A stretch of 53,787 nt of DNA from NCBI GenBank assembly GCA_049700195.1, contig JBNAVY010000012.1, positions 1-53,787 on the forward strand. The letters run 5' to 3'. Source of the DNA: JBNAVY01 sp049700195. GTDB taxonomy: Bacteria > Bacillota > Thermoanaerobacteria > Thermoanaerobacterales > Thermoanaerobacteraceae. Below, one piece after another: positions 24,824 to 34,032 of this stretch. The notes under the pieces were generated by a model that had not been told where the DNA came from, did not search any database, and worked only from the letters and a program-made list of their open reading frames with translations. Every line of letters begins with the position of its first letter. The first letter of the stretch is position 1. The position numbers and the translations under genes are program-made.

Positions 24824-26101
24824 TTGAAACAACTGTATAATCAAACAATAAATGAGAAAATTTTTTATCAAGAATTAGATAATGGCTTAAAAGTTTATGT
24901 TATGCCTAAAAAAGGCTTTACAAAACAGTTTGCAATATTTGCTACTCATTTTGGTTCTAATGATAGTAAATTTATAATACCCGGTGAAAAGAATGTGACA
25001 CAGGTTCCTGATGGAGTTGCACACTTTTTAGAACATAAAATGTTTGAAGAAAAGGAAGGTAGTGTTTTTGAGAAGTTTTCAAAATTGGGCGCATCTGCAA
25101 ATGCTTTTACAAATTTTACAACAACTGCATATCTTTTTACCAGCACAGAAAACTTTTATAAAAATTTAGAATTGCTTATTAAATTTGTTCAATCTCCATA
25201 TTTTACAGATGAAAATGTAGAAAAAGAAAAGGGGATAATTGCTCAGGAAATACGTATGTATGATGATGATCCTAATTGGCAAGTTTATTTTAATACATTA
25301 AAAGCAATGTATAGTGAATTACCTGTACGCATTGATATTGCAGGGAGTATAGAATCAATTTCTCGAATAACTAAAGAGGATTTATATAAATGCTATAATA
25401 CATTTTATCATCCGGAAAATATGGTTCTTTTTGCTATTGGAGATATAGATATTGATAAAACATTAGATTTAGTTAATTCTGTTTCTATTAAAGGAGAAAG
25501 GCAAGGCGAAATACAAAGAATATATAGTGAAGAACCTAATATTGTATATCAAAAAGTTATTGAAAAATATATGGAGGTATCAATGCCAATGTTTAATCTG
25601 GGTTTTAAAGATTTGGATATTGGATATGGTACACAAAAATTGTTAAAGAAAGATATTACAACTCAAATATGTCTTGAGATGTTAATAGGCAGGAGTTCAA
25701 ATTTATATGAAATACTGTATAAAGATGGTTTAATTGATACAAGTTTCGATTTTGAATATGTTGGAGAAGTTAAGTATGGATATTCTATAATTGGGGGACA
25801 ATCAAAAGATCCATATAAAATAAAAGATGTTATTCTGGGTAATTTACAAAAACCAGATATTTTAAAAGAAGAAGATTTTTATAGAATAAAGAAAAAATAT
25901 ATTGGAAAGTTTTTAAGAGCATTTAATTCAATTGAAGGGATTGCCCAAAGTTTTATAAATTATTATATGAAAGATATAAATTTATTACAATATGTAGATG
26001 TGCTTAATGAAATCACATATCAAAATGTTATAGACAGATACATGGAACACTTTAATGAAAATAATAATGTCATTTCTGTAATAAATCCTGCTAAAAATTA
26101 A
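24824..26101 (+). CDS. ymfH: M16 family zinc peptidase YmfH/YfmH
   Basis: 425-aa M16 peptidase with the inverted zinc motif H67-F-L-E70-H71 in VAHFLEHKMFEE and the downstream acidic ligand region (EKGIIAQEIRMYDDDPNW). A heterodimer with the preceding inactive subunit is expected for this family. The TTG start has AAGGAGGT upstream, and only one base separates it from the ymfF stop. In other Firmicutes, the pair is often near division or competence genes; here the next gene is mraZ, behind a terminator. Confidence 0.92.
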   Translation: MKQLYNQTINEKIFYQELDNGLKVYVMPKKGFTKQFAIFATHFGSNDSKFIIPGEKNVTQVPDGVAHFLEHKMFEEKEGSVFEKFSKLGASANAFTNFTTTAYLFTSTENFYKNLELLIKFVQSPYFTDENVEKEKGIIAQEIRMYDDDPNWQVYFNTLKAMYSELPVRIDIAGSIESISRITKEDLYKCYNTFYHPENMVLFAIGDIDIDKTLDLVNSVSIKGERQGEIQRIYSEEPNIVYQKVIEKYMEVSMPMFNLGFKDLDIGYGTQKLLKKDITTQICLEMLIGRSSNLYEILYKDGLIDTSFDFEYVGEVKYGYSIIGGQSKDPYKIKDVILGNLQKPDILKEEDFYRIKKKYIGKFLRAFNSIEGIAQSFINYYMKDINLLQYVDVLNEITYQNVIDRYMEHFNENNNVISVINPAKN

Positions 26102-26102
26102 T

Positions 26103-26133
26103 AAAAAAATAGGCTGCTTGCCTATTTTTTTTT
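26103..26133 (+). terminator. Rho-independent terminator before the dcw cluster
   Basis: An A-rich and AGGC/GCCT stem with the loop TGCTT, followed by about ten T residues. It separates ymfH from the mraZ promoter. Confidence 0.85.
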
Positions 26134-26149
26134 ATTTTTAGCAGGATTT

Positions 26150-26177
26150 TTGAATTTTTTATAGAATAAGATATAAT
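26150..26177 (+). promoter_or_regulatory. mraZ promoter
   Basis: TTGAAT (26150-26155), a 16-base spacer and perfect TATAAT (26172-26177). It lies directly upstream of the MraZ operator repeats, so bound MraZ would cover the transcription start. Confidence 0.8.
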
Positions 26178-26179
26178 AA

Positions 26180-26213
26180 GTGGTTTAATGTGGTGCAAAG
26201 TGGAGTAATGTGA
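26180..26213 (+). promoter_or_regulatory. MraZ boxes (GTGG direct repeats)
   Basis: GTGG occurs at 26180, 26190 and 26200 with an exact 10-base period, and a degenerate GTGA at 26210. Three or four GTGG/TGGG repeats one helical turn apart are the known operator for MraZ autorepression upstream of dcw clusters. They fall between the -10 and the mraZ start. Confidence 0.88.
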
Positions 26214-26234
26214 AACGAAAGTCTGGTGTTAAAT

Positions 26235-26666
26235 ATGTTAATGGGTCAATATGAACATACTCTTGATACAAAAGGAAGAATTATAATACCTGCCAAGTTT
26301 AGAGAAGAACTTGGAGATAAGTTCATATTGACTAAAGGCTTAGATAATTGTTTATTTGTATACTCTATAGATGAATGGAGCAATATAGAATCAAAACTAA
26401 AATCTTTGCCTTTAACAAAAAAAGATGCAAGAGCATTTATGAGATTTTTTTTAGCAGGTGCAATAGAGTGTGAAACAGATAGACAAGGTAGAATACTTGT
26501 GCCATTAAATTTAAGAGAACATGCTAAAATAGAAAAGGATGTAATTTTTATTGGAGTTTCTAATAGAGTTGAGATCTGGAGCAAGGAAGTATGGGAGGAA
26601 TATTCTTTGAATACTGATGTTTCCTTTGAAGAAATAGCTGAGCATTTAGAAGATTTGGATATATAG
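26235..26666 (+). CDS. mraZ: transcriptional regulator MraZ
   Basis: 143-aa AbrB-like protein with two SpoVT/AbrB half-domains: MLMGQYEHTLDTKGRIIIPAKFRE and CETDRQGRILVPLNLREHA. It binds GTGG repeats and represses the division cluster. ATG 26235 gives the typical N-terminus and matches the B. subtilis length. The Shine-Dalgarno is weak (GGTG), perhaps keeping levels low. First gene of the dcw cluster. Confidence 0.96.
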   Translation: MLMGQYEHTLDTKGRIIIPAKFREELGDKFILTKGLDNCLFVYSIDEWSNIESKLKSLPLTKKDARAFMRFFLAGAIECETDRQGRILVPLNLREHAKIEKDVIFIGVSNRVEIWSKEVWEEYSLNTDVSFEEIAEHLEDLDI

Positions 26667-26674
26667 GTGATATT

Positions 26675-27601
26675 ATGGAATATATACATAAAAGTGTATT
26701 ATTAAAGGAATCAATAGCATTTTTAAATATAAAACCTTGGGGTATATATGTAGATGGAACTTTAGGAGGAGGTGGGCATTCTTCTGAAATATTAAAAAGA
26801 CTTAAAGATGGAAAATTAATTTGTATTGACAGGGATTTAGATGCTATAAAGGCTGCAAAAATTAACATAGGTAATAATGATAAAGTTGAGTTTATACATG
26901 AGAATTTTAAAAATATTAAAAGAATATTAAGTGACCTTAAAATAGAAAAGGTTGATGGTATAATTTTAGATTTAGGTGTTTCGTCATATCAATTAGATGA
27001 AAAATCAAGAGGGTTTTCTTATATGCAAGAAGCACCTTTGGATATGAGAATGGATTTAACTACAAGTTTTTCTGCATATGATGTAATTAATAATTACTCT
27101 GAAGATCAGTTAAAAGAAGTTATAAAAAATTATGGTGAAGAAAAATGGGCATCAAGAATTGCTAAATTTGTTATTAATGCAAGAAAAAAAGGTCCTATAT
27201 CTACAACAACTCAATTAGTTGGCATAATAAAGGATGCAATACCATCATCTGCAAGGAGAGAAGGACCTCATCCAGCCAAAAGGACTTTTCAGGCAATTAG
27301 AATAGAAGTTAATCAAGAATTAAAAGAGCTTGACAAGGCAATTGAAGATATGATTGATGTGTTAAATAGTGAAGGTCGCATTGTAGTTATAACATTTCAT
27401 TCCTTAGAAGACAGAATAATAAAAAATACATTTAAACGGCTAGAAAATCCATGCACATGTCCTCCCAAGATGCCTTGTACTTGTGGGAAAAAACCTAAAA
27501 TAAAAATAATAACAAAAAAACCGGTTATTTCGGACTTTGAAGAACTTAATACTAATCCTAGAGCTAGAAGTGCAAAATTAAGAGTTGCCCAGAAACTTTA
27601 A
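26675..27601 (+). CDS. rsmH: 16S rRNA (cytosine1402-N4)-methyltransferase RsmH
   Basis: 308-aa SAM-dependent methyltransferase (formerly MraW) modifying C1402 in the ribosomal P site. Visible are HKSVLLKESI, the SAM-binding YVDGTLGGGGHS, IILDLGVSSYQLDEKSRGFSY, the RTFQAIRIEVNQEL segment, VITFHSLEDRIIKNTF and the cysteine patch CTCPPKMPCTCGKKP. Its place after mraZ is standard. The ATG follows AGGTGA eight bases after the mraZ stop. Confidence 0.96.
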   Translation: MEYIHKSVLLKESIAFLNIKPWGIYVDGTLGGGGHSSEILKRLKDGKLICIDRDLDAIKAAKINIGNNDKVEFIHENFKNIKRILSDLKIEKVDGIILDLGVSSYQLDEKSRGFSYMQEAPLDMRMDLTTSFSAYDVINNYSEDQLKEVIKNYGEEKWASRIAKFVINARKKGPISTTTQLVGIIKDAIPSSARREGPHPAKRTFQAIRIEVNQELKELDKAIEDMIDVLNSEGRIVVITFHSLEDRIIKNTFKRLENPCTCPPKMPCTCGKKPKIKIITKKPVISDFEELNTNPRARSAKLRVAQKL

Positions 27602-27629
27602 GTTCTAAAAGAATTGGAGGTAGAATAAA

Positions 27630-28076
27630 TTGATATTGGCAGAAAAAGATTTTAAATATGATTATCATCCCCAATATGATACAAATAAAAACAAAAACAA
27701 AAAGAACAAAAGCAATAATAAATTAAAAAATTTAGTATTGTTAATTTTTATTGGTCTTTTAAGTTTTGTATTGCTATTTAGATATGTTTTAATATATCAA
27801 CATTCAATAGAACTAAATAAATTAGAATCTAATATAAAATATACAGAAAATTTAAACCAGCAGATAAAAATTAAAATTGCTTCTATAAGCGATCCAGCAA
27901 GGATAGAAGAAATAGCAAAACAAAAATTAGGTATGCAAGAACCTTTAGAAAATCAAATTGTATATATAAATGTGGGGAAAAGTAAACTAACTGCCAACAA
28001 TACCGACAGTTCAAAGGATAAAATTCTTCATGAAGATAACTTTTTTATGCGAATATTGGGGGTGATTAGCAGGTAG
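27630..28076 (+). CDS. ftsL: FtsL-like cell division protein
   Basis: 148-aa bitopic protein. A basic, Asn/Lys-rich cytoplasmic N-terminus of about 30 residues leads to a membrane segment near 32-52 (LVLLIFIGLLSFVLLF), then a short coiled coil (LNKLESNIKYTENLNQQIKIKIASIS) and DPARIEEIAKQKLGMQEP, typical of FtsL/DivIC proteins. It would join FtsQ(DivIB) and DivIC at the septum. The start is TTG, nine bases after GGAGG. Assignment rests on topology and position between rsmH and the PBP gene. Confidence 0.88.
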   Translation: MILAEKDFKYDYHPQYDTNKNKNKKNKSNNKLKNLVLLIFIGLLSFVLLFRYVLIYQHSIELNKLESNIKYTENLNQQIKIKIASISDPARIEEIAKQKLGMQEPLENQIVYINVGKSKLTANNTDSSKDKILHEDNFFMRILGVISR

Positions 28077-28093
28077 GGGGGATAAATATATAT

Positions 28094-30166
28094 TTGGGAT
28101 TATCAGTTAAAAGAAGAATATTATTTTTGCTTTTTGCTTTTTTTGTTGCTATATTTTGTCTAGTGTCAAGATTATTCTGGATACAAGTTGTAAAAAGCGA
28201 AGAATATCAGAAAATGGCTTTACCTCAATGGACTTTGGATATATCTGTTACTCCAAAAAGGGGAATGATATTTGACAGAAATGGTAAGGTATTAGCAGAA
28301 AGTATAAGTGCTAATAAAATCAGTGCAATACCTAAAGAAATTAATAATACAGAAAAAGGGGAAATAGCAAAAATATTATCGGAAATTTTAGATATAAATA
28401 AAGAAGATATCTTTAAGAAAATATCTGATCACAATCAACAAGAGGTCTTGATAGCTAAAAAAGTAGATGATGGAAAAGCTGATAAAATAAGGGCATTAAA
28501 TCTATCAGGTATTGTTATTTCAGAAGACACTAAGAGATTTTATCCTGATGGACATTTAGCATCTCATGTATTAGGATTTACAGGTATTGATAATCAGGGT
28601 CTTGATGGAATTGAATCTGTTTTTGACAATTATCTAAGAGGCATTCCTGGTAGAATCTCATCACCAATAGATGCTATAGGAAGGAAAATGGACATTGGTG
28701 AAGAAGAATATTATAAACCTATTAATGGATATAATGTAGTTTTAACTATTGATGAAACAATACAGCATTTTGTTGAAAAAGCACTTGACGAAGCTGTTTT
28801 ACATTCCAAGCCTACAAAAGGGATAAGTGCAATAGTAATGGATCCTAATACTGGAGAAATTTTAGCTCTTGCTAATAGGCCGGATTATGATCCTAATAAT
28901 CCTTTTAAAGGTTCTAAAGATGAACTATTCAGATTATGGAGAAACAGGGCTATATCAGATGCTTATGAACCAGGCTCAGTTTTTAAGACTATAACAGCAT
29001 CGGCAGCTTTAGAAGAAGGAACAGTAAGTTTGAACGAAGAATTTTATTGTCCTGGGTATACTACTGTAGCGGGTCATAGAATAAATTGTTGGGCAACTCA
29101 TGGTAGTGAAACTTTTGTTAAAGGAGTTCAAAATTCTTGCAATGTTGTTTTTATTACTCTAGGTCAAAGATTAGGAGTTGAAAAACTTTATAAATATATA
29201 CACAGTTTTGGTTTTGGAGAGAAAACAGGAATTGTTTTACCCGGTGAAGCATCAGGGCTTTTAATGGCAGAAAAAACAATTGGGCCTGTAGAGCTTGCAA
29301 CAAATTCTTTTGGTCAAGGTATTGCTGCAACGCCACTTCAGATGATTACTGCTGTTTCTGCAATTGCCAATGGTGGTAAATTAATGCAGCCACAGATTGT
29401 GAAATCTATTATAGATACAGATGGAGTAGTTATTAAAGAGTTTAAACCTAAAGTTGTAAGAAATGTGATTTCAAAAAATACTTCAGATACTATGAAACAA
29501 ATATTAAAAAGTGTAGTAGCTGAAGGTACCGGTAAAGCCGGTTATATAGAAGGTTATGATGTTGCTGGGAAAACCGGAACAACTGAGAAATATTTGCCTG
29601 GTAAATATGTAGCTTCATTTATGGGATTTGCACCTGCAGATAATCCTAAACTTATAGTTTTAGTGGTAGTTGACGAACCTAATAACCCTGAAACCCATTT
29701 TGGAAGTCAGCTGGCAGCACCTGTTGTAAGGAGTATATTAGAAGATAGTTTACAGTATTTGAAAGTTAATCCAAAAGGATTGAAAGAATATAAAAAAATA
29801 GAAATGCCAGATGTAAGAAACATAGAATTATATGAAGCAGAAAAATTGCTTATAAGTAAAAATTTAAAATATAAAATTGAAGGTATTGGTAATATTGTTT
29901 TTGATCAGATGCCTAAACCAGGAGCAATTATATCTGAAGAAACAACAGTGATTTTATATTTAAGCGATAATAATAATGAAAAAGAGGTTATAGTTCCAGA
30001 TTTAGAAGGGAAAACTATTGTGGAAGCAACAGAAATTTTAAATTCCTTAGGTTTAAAAATAAAAATTGAGGGTACAGGTGTAGTATATAAGCAAAATCCA
30101 GAAAAAGGGAATATTATAAATAAAGGTTCAATTGTTGAAGTAGAATTTAGGCCTAAAGAAAATTAA
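28094..30166 (+). CDS. spoVD: class B penicillin-binding protein with two PASTA domains (SpoVD/FtsI type)
   Basis: 690-aa transpeptidase that crosslinks septal or spore-cortex peptidoglycan. It has an N-terminal membrane anchor (ILFLLFAFFVAIFCLVSRLF), a dimerisation domain with RGMIFDRNGKVLAES, a transpeptidase domain with the active Ser295 in PGSVFK, SCN in NSCNVVF and KTGTT, and two C-terminal PASTA repeats (MPDVRNIELYEAEKLL..., VPDLEGKTIVEATEIL...). B. subtilis has separate pbpB and spoVD here; this cluster has only one gene, so it may serve both division and sporulation. The TTG start is about 12 bases from the GGGGGG Shine-Dalgarno, a long spacing. Confidence 0.9.
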   Translation: MGLSVKRRILFLLFAFFVAIFCLVSRLFWIQVVKSEEYQKMALPQWTLDISVTPKRGMIFDRNGKVLAESISANKISAIPKEINNTEKGEIAKILSEILDINKEDIFKKISDHNQQEVLIAKKVDDGKADKIRALNLSGIVISEDTKRFYPDGHLASHVLGFTGIDNQGLDGIESVFDNYLRGIPGRISSPIDAIGRKMDIGEEEYYKPINGYNVVLTIDETIQHFVEKALDEAVLHSKPTKGISAIVMDPNTGEILALANRPDYDPNNPFKGSKDELFRLWRNRAISDAYEPGSVFKTITASAALEEGTVSLNEEFYCPGYTTVAGHRINCWATHGSETFVKGVQNSCNVVFITLGQRLGVEKLYKYIHSFGFGEKTGIVLPGEASGLLMAEKTIGPVELATNSFGQGIAATPLQMITAVSAIANGGKLMQPQIVKSIIDTDGVVIKEFKPKVVRNVISKNTSDTMKQILKSVVAEGTGKAGYIEGYDVAGKTGTTEKYLPGKYVASFMGFAPADNPKLIVLVVVDEPNNPETHFGSQLAAPVVRSILEDSLQYLKVNPKGLKEYKKIEMPDVRNIELYEAEKLLISKNLKYKIEGIGNIVFDQMPKPGAIISEETTVILYLSDNNNEKEVIVPDLEGKTIVEATEILNSLGLKIKIEGTGVVYKQNPEKGNIINKGSIVEVEFRPKEN

Positions 30167-30194
30167 CTAATTACCTATGCAAATTTTATAATTG

Positions 30195-30203
30195 TGCTAT
30201 ACT
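30195..30203 (+). promoter_or_regulatory. extended -10 promoter before murE
   Basis: TG-C-TATACT, an extended -10, lies 34 bases upstream of murE in the only sizeable gap (about 70 bases) of this part of the cluster. There is no good -35. It would provide an internal start for the mur genes. Confidence 0.55.
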
Positions 30204-30237
30204 ATTAATGTATATAATCTTAGTAAGGAGGCCTAAT

Positions 30238-31689
30238 ATGAAACTTACAGATTTGTTAAAGGATGTTTCATGTGAAATAGAAGGTAATATAAATATTGAT
30301 ATAAGTGGCATATGTTATGACTCAAGAAAAGCAAAAAAGAATTTTCTCTTTATTGCTATTAAAGGATTTAATACAGATGGTTTATTATTTTTAGAAGATG
30401 CGATTAAAAAAGGTATTACTGCTGTTGTAACAGATCGAAAAATTGAGCTACCAGAAGGATTAACGGTAATTTTAGTCGAAGACGCAAGAGCATCAATGGC
30501 TAAAATTGCAACTAATTTTTACGGTAATCCTACAAGTAAACTAACATTAATTGGTGTTACAGGTACCAATGGAAAAACATCTGTTACGTATATGATTAAA
30601 GCAATACTTGAAAAACAAAATAAAAAGGTAGGACTTGTTGGAACTATACAAAATATGATAGGCAATGAAATTGTACCATCAATACATACAACACCAGAAT
30701 CTCTAGATTTGCAAGAACTTTTTTTTATAATGTTAAATAAAGGTGTTAAATATGTTGTGATGGAGGTTTCTTCACATTCTTTAGCAATGCATAGAGTTGA
30801 TGAATGTGAATTTGATATTGCTGTTTTTACAAATTTATCTCAAGACCACTTAGATTTCCATAAAACTATGGATAATTATGCTAATACAAAAAGTAAACTT
30901 TTTAAGATGGCTAAACAAGCTTGTATTATAAATATAGATGATAAATTTTCTTCTTTAATGATAGAAAGTTCAAAGGCAAAAGTTTTGACATATGGAATTA
31001 AAGATTTTGCTTATGTTATGGCAAAAGATATAAAAAATAATTTAAGGGGAGTTAAGTTTAAAGTACAGATAGAAGACAAAAAACAAGATATTTTTCTAAA
31101 GATACCAGGTATTTTTAGTGTATATAATGCACTTGCGGCAATTACTGTTGCAGATTATCTAGGTATTTCTCTATATGCAGTAAGAGAAGCATTAAGCAAT
31201 GTTACTGTTAAAGGGCGTTTTGAATTAGTAGATATAGATTCGGATTTTTTTGTTATTATTGATTATGCTCATACACCAGATGGTATTGAAAATATTATGC
31301 AAGCTTTGAAAGAATATGAAACTGGAAGAAAAATATTATTATTTGGGTGCGGAGGAGATAGGGATAAGTTGAAACGTCCTATAATGGGTGAAATTGCAGG
31401 AAAGTATGCAGATTTTTGTATTTTAACATCTGATAATCCACGTTCTGAAGACCCAATGGAAATAATATTTCAAATAGAAGAAGGCATTAAAAAAACTAAT
31501 TGCCCATATAAAGTTATAGTAAATAGAAAAGAAGCAATAAAATATGCAATTTCTATAGCTCAAAAAGATGATGTAATAATATTAGCAGGTAAGGGACATG
31601 AGCCATACCAGATAATAGATGATAAAGTTATACCTTTTGATGAAAGAGAAATTGTAAAAGAAATTTTTTATGGGGACGGTAAAAGATAA
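30238..31689 (+). CDS. murE: UDP-MurNAc-L-Ala-D-Glu:meso-DAP ligase MurE
   Basis: 483-aa Mur ligase adding the third stem residue. It contains the P-loop GVTGTNGKTSVTYM, the carbamylated-Lys region, FTNLSQDHLDFHKTM and VKGRFELV. The DNPRSEDP signature marks meso-diaminopimelate specificity rather than lysine. ATG 30238 has AAGGAGG six bases upstream; an in-frame ATG at 30208 would place the promoter -10 next to the start and is rejected. Its stop overlaps the murF start (TAATG). Confidence 0.96.
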   Translation: MKLTDLLKDVSCEIEGNINIDISGICYDSRKAKKNFLFIAIKGFNTDGLLFLEDAIKKGITAVVTDRKIELPEGLTVILVEDARASMAKIATNFYGNPTSKLTLIGVTGTNGKTSVTYMIKAILEKQNKKVGLVGTIQNMIGNEIVPSIHTTPESLDLQELFFIMLNKGVKYVVMEVSSHSLAMHRVDECEFDIAVFTNLSQDHLDFHKTMDNYANTKSKLFKMAKQACIINIDDKFSSLMIESSKAKVLTYGIKDFAYVMAKDIKNNLRGVKFKVQIEDKKQDIFLKIPGIFSVYNALAAITVADYLGISLYAVREALSNVTVKGRFELVDIDSDFFVIIDYAHTPDGIENIMQALKEYETGRKILLFGCGGDRDKLKRPIMGEIAGKYADFCILTSDNPRSEDPMEIIFQIEEGIKKTNCPYKVIVNRKEAIKYAISIAQKDDVIILAGKGHEPYQIIDDKVIPFDEREIVKEIFYGDGKR

Positions 31690-33074
31690 TGGAATTAATA
31701 TACAAAGAAATTCTGGATTTAACAGATGAAAAAATATTTACAGGTGATTTAACAAAAAAAATTACAGGGATTTCTACAGATTCAAGAAATATAAAAATTG
31801 GGAATCTTTTTATACCATTAAAAGGTGAAAAGTATGATGGAGAAATGTTTTTAAATAGTGCAATTAAAAATGGAGCGTCAGGTATTTTAACCAGGGATGT
31901 TAAATCTATAGATTTATTTAAAAATACTGAAGCAGTTGTTATATATGTAAGAGATACCCTTTTGGCACTACATAAAATAGCTTCATATTATAGGGATAAA
32001 TTTGATATTCCGGTCATAGCTGTAACTGGTAGCAGTGGTAAAACAACAACTAAAGATATGATTGCGCAAATCTTAACAAAAAAATATAATATACTTAAAA
32101 CACAGGGAAATTTTAACAATGAAATCGGACTACCTCTTACAATTTTTCAACTTAAAAAAGAGCATAATATAGCGGTAGTAGAAATGGGAATGAGTGGTTT
32201 AGGTGAAATTAAAATTTTAAAAGGTATTGCAAAGCCCAATGTTGCAGTTTTTACTAATATTGGGGTTGCACACATAGAAAAATTAGGATCTAAGGAAAAT
32301 ATTTTAAAAGCAAAATCGGAACTTATAGAAGACTTTGATGATAAAAAAGTTATAATATTAAATGCTGATGATGAAATGCTCATGAAATTAAAAGGGAAAT
32401 TTAATTCAAAGTATTATGATTATGGTATAAATAATGGTAAAATCAGAGCAACAAATATTCGGACTGAAAATAATTTTACTAAATACGATTTATATATAAA
32501 TAATAATATAAAAACAGTTTATTTGTCAGTACCTGGTATACACAATGTTTATAATTCTCTTGCAGCTATTTGTACAGGAATAGAGTTTAATGTTGATATA
32601 GATCTTATGATTGATGCTTTAAAAGATTATAAACCAGAAAAAATGCGTCTTAATATTATAAATACAGATAAATTTGTGATTATAGATGATGCATATAATG
32701 CAAATCCAGATTCAATGAAGGCAGCTATAACTGTTTTAAAAGATTTAAATGCAAAAAGAAAAGTTGCGGTACTTGGTGATATGTTGGAATTAGGTCATTT
32801 GTCCGAAGAAGCTCATAAAGAGATAGGAAAATTTGCAGCAGAATCTGGTGTTGACGTTATATTAGCTTTTGGTGCTAATTCGAAATTTATTGCAGAAGAG
32901 GCAATAAAATTTGGGAAGCACAATAAAAATATTTTTTATTGTTCAAGTAAAAATGAAATTTATGAAATATTAAAAAATATTTTAAAAGAAGGAGATTTAA
33001 TTTTAGTAAAAGGATCAAGAGGTATGGAAATGGAAGATGTAGTTAAATTTATTCGGGAGAGTGCAAGTAAATGA
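31689..33074 (+). CDS. murF: UDP-MurNAc-tripeptide:D-Ala-D-Ala ligase MurF
   Basis: 461-aa Mur ligase that completes the UDP-MurNAc-pentapeptide. ATP loop VTGSSGKTTTKDM, VVEMGMSGLGEI, FTNIGVAHIEKLGS, DDAYNANPDSMKAAI and VLGDMLELG are all present. It is fused by one-base overlap to murE and by ATGA overlap to mraY, so strong translational coupling is expected. Confidence 0.97.
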   Translation: MELIYKEILDLTDEKIFTGDLTKKITGISTDSRNIKIGNLFIPLKGEKYDGEMFLNSAIKNGASGILTRDVKSIDLFKNTEAVVIYVRDTLLALHKIASYYRDKFDIPVIAVTGSSGKTTTKDMIAQILTKKYNILKTQGNFNNEIGLPLTIFQLKKEHNIAVVEMGMSGLGEIKILKGIAKPNVAVFTNIGVAHIEKLGSKENILKAKSELIEDFDDKKVIILNADDEMLMKLKGKFNSKYYDYGINNGKIRATNIRTENNFTKYDLYINNNIKTVYLSVPGIHNVYNSLAAICTGIEFNVDIDLMIDALKDYKPEKMRLNIINTDKFVIIDDAYNANPDSMKAAITVLKDLNAKRKVAVLGDMLELGHLSEEAHKEIGKFAAESGVDVILAFGANSKFIAEEAIKFGKHNKNIFYCSSKNEIYEILKNILKEGDLILVKGSRGMEMEDVVKFIRESASK

Positions 33075-34021
33075 CGCAAAACATAATATTAACGACTATA
33101 ATATCATTTATGATTAGTATAGGTTTAGGACCCTTTCTTATTCCATATCTAAAGAATTTAAAGTTTGGACAAAAGGTAAGAGAAGATGGCCCTAAAACTC
33201 ATCAAATAAAATCAGGTACTCCTACTATGGGAGGTTTAATGTTTATATTTTCAACTATAATATCTATATTTATATTTTTGCGTTTTAATAAATTTTTGGC
33301 GATTTTATTGATAGTTGTGCTAGGCTATGGGATTATTGGTTTTTTAGATGATTTTCTGAAAGTATATTTAAAGCGATCTTTAGGTTTAAAAGCAAGAGAA
33401 AAATTGCTTGGTCAATTTTTAATAGCTATAATATTGGCATATTTTGCACAAAGATATGTAGGCACTGATATAATAATTCCTTTTTTAAAAACTAAACTTG
33501 ATTTAGGACACTATTATTTTATTTTTATAGTTTTTGTTGTAGTCGGTACTGTTAATAGCGTAAACCTAACTGACGGGCTAGATGGTTTAGCTACTGGTGT
33601 TTCTATTATAGATTTAGCATTTTTTACTCTTATAGGGCTATTTTTAAATAATCAGGCTATTAGTATTTTTGGTGCAGCTTTTACAGGGGGGCTTTTAGGT
33701 TTTTTAAGATATAATAGGTATCCAGCAGAAATATTTATGGGTGATACAGGTTCATTGGCGATAGGTGGAGCTATAAGTGCTTTAGCTGTTTTAACAAAGC
33801 TTCCATTAATTTTACCGATTATTGGTGTAATATATGTACTTGAAGCTTTATCAGTAATTATTCAAGTATTCTCTTTTAAATTTTTTAAAAAACGAGTATT
33901 TAAAATGAGCCCACTGCACCATCATTTTGAGCTTTCAGGATGGAAGGAAACTAAAGTTGTGTATGTTTTTTGGGCTGTAACTTTGGTTGCATTTTTTATT
34001 TCATTTTATAGTTTGAGTTAG
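33071..34021 (+). CDS. mraY: phospho-N-acetylmuramoyl-pentapeptide transferase MraY
   Basis: 316-aa polytopic membrane enzyme (about ten segments) that forms lipid I from UDP-MurNAc-pentapeptide and undecaprenyl phosphate. Diagnostic stretches are KSGTPTMGGLMF, the catalytic aspartates in GFLDDFLKV, NLTDGLDGLATG and EIFMGDTGSLAIGG, and the C-terminal MSPLHHHFELSGWKE histidine motif. The ATG overlaps the murF stop. Confidence 0.97.
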   Translation: MTQNIILTTIISFMISIGLGPFLIPYLKNLKFGQKVREDGPKTHQIKSGTPTMGGLMFIFSTIISIFIFLRFNKFLAILLIVVLGYGIIGFLDDFLKVYLKRSLGLKAREKLLGQFLIAIILAYFAQRYVGTDIIIPFLKTKLDLGHYYFIFIVFVVVGTVNSVNLTDGLDGLATGVSIIDLAFFTLIGLFLNNQAISIFGAAFTGGLLGFLRYNRYPAEIFMGDTGSLAIGGAISALAVLTKLPLILPIIGVIYVLEALSVIIQVFSFKFFKKRVFKMSPLHHHFELSGWKETKVVYVFWAVTLVAFFISFYSLS

Positions 34022-34032
34022 GAGTGTAAAAT

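Noticed and set aside
26246..26689. 147-aa minus-strand open frame
   Set aside because: Covers mraZ and the rsmH start in antisense; no supporting signals.
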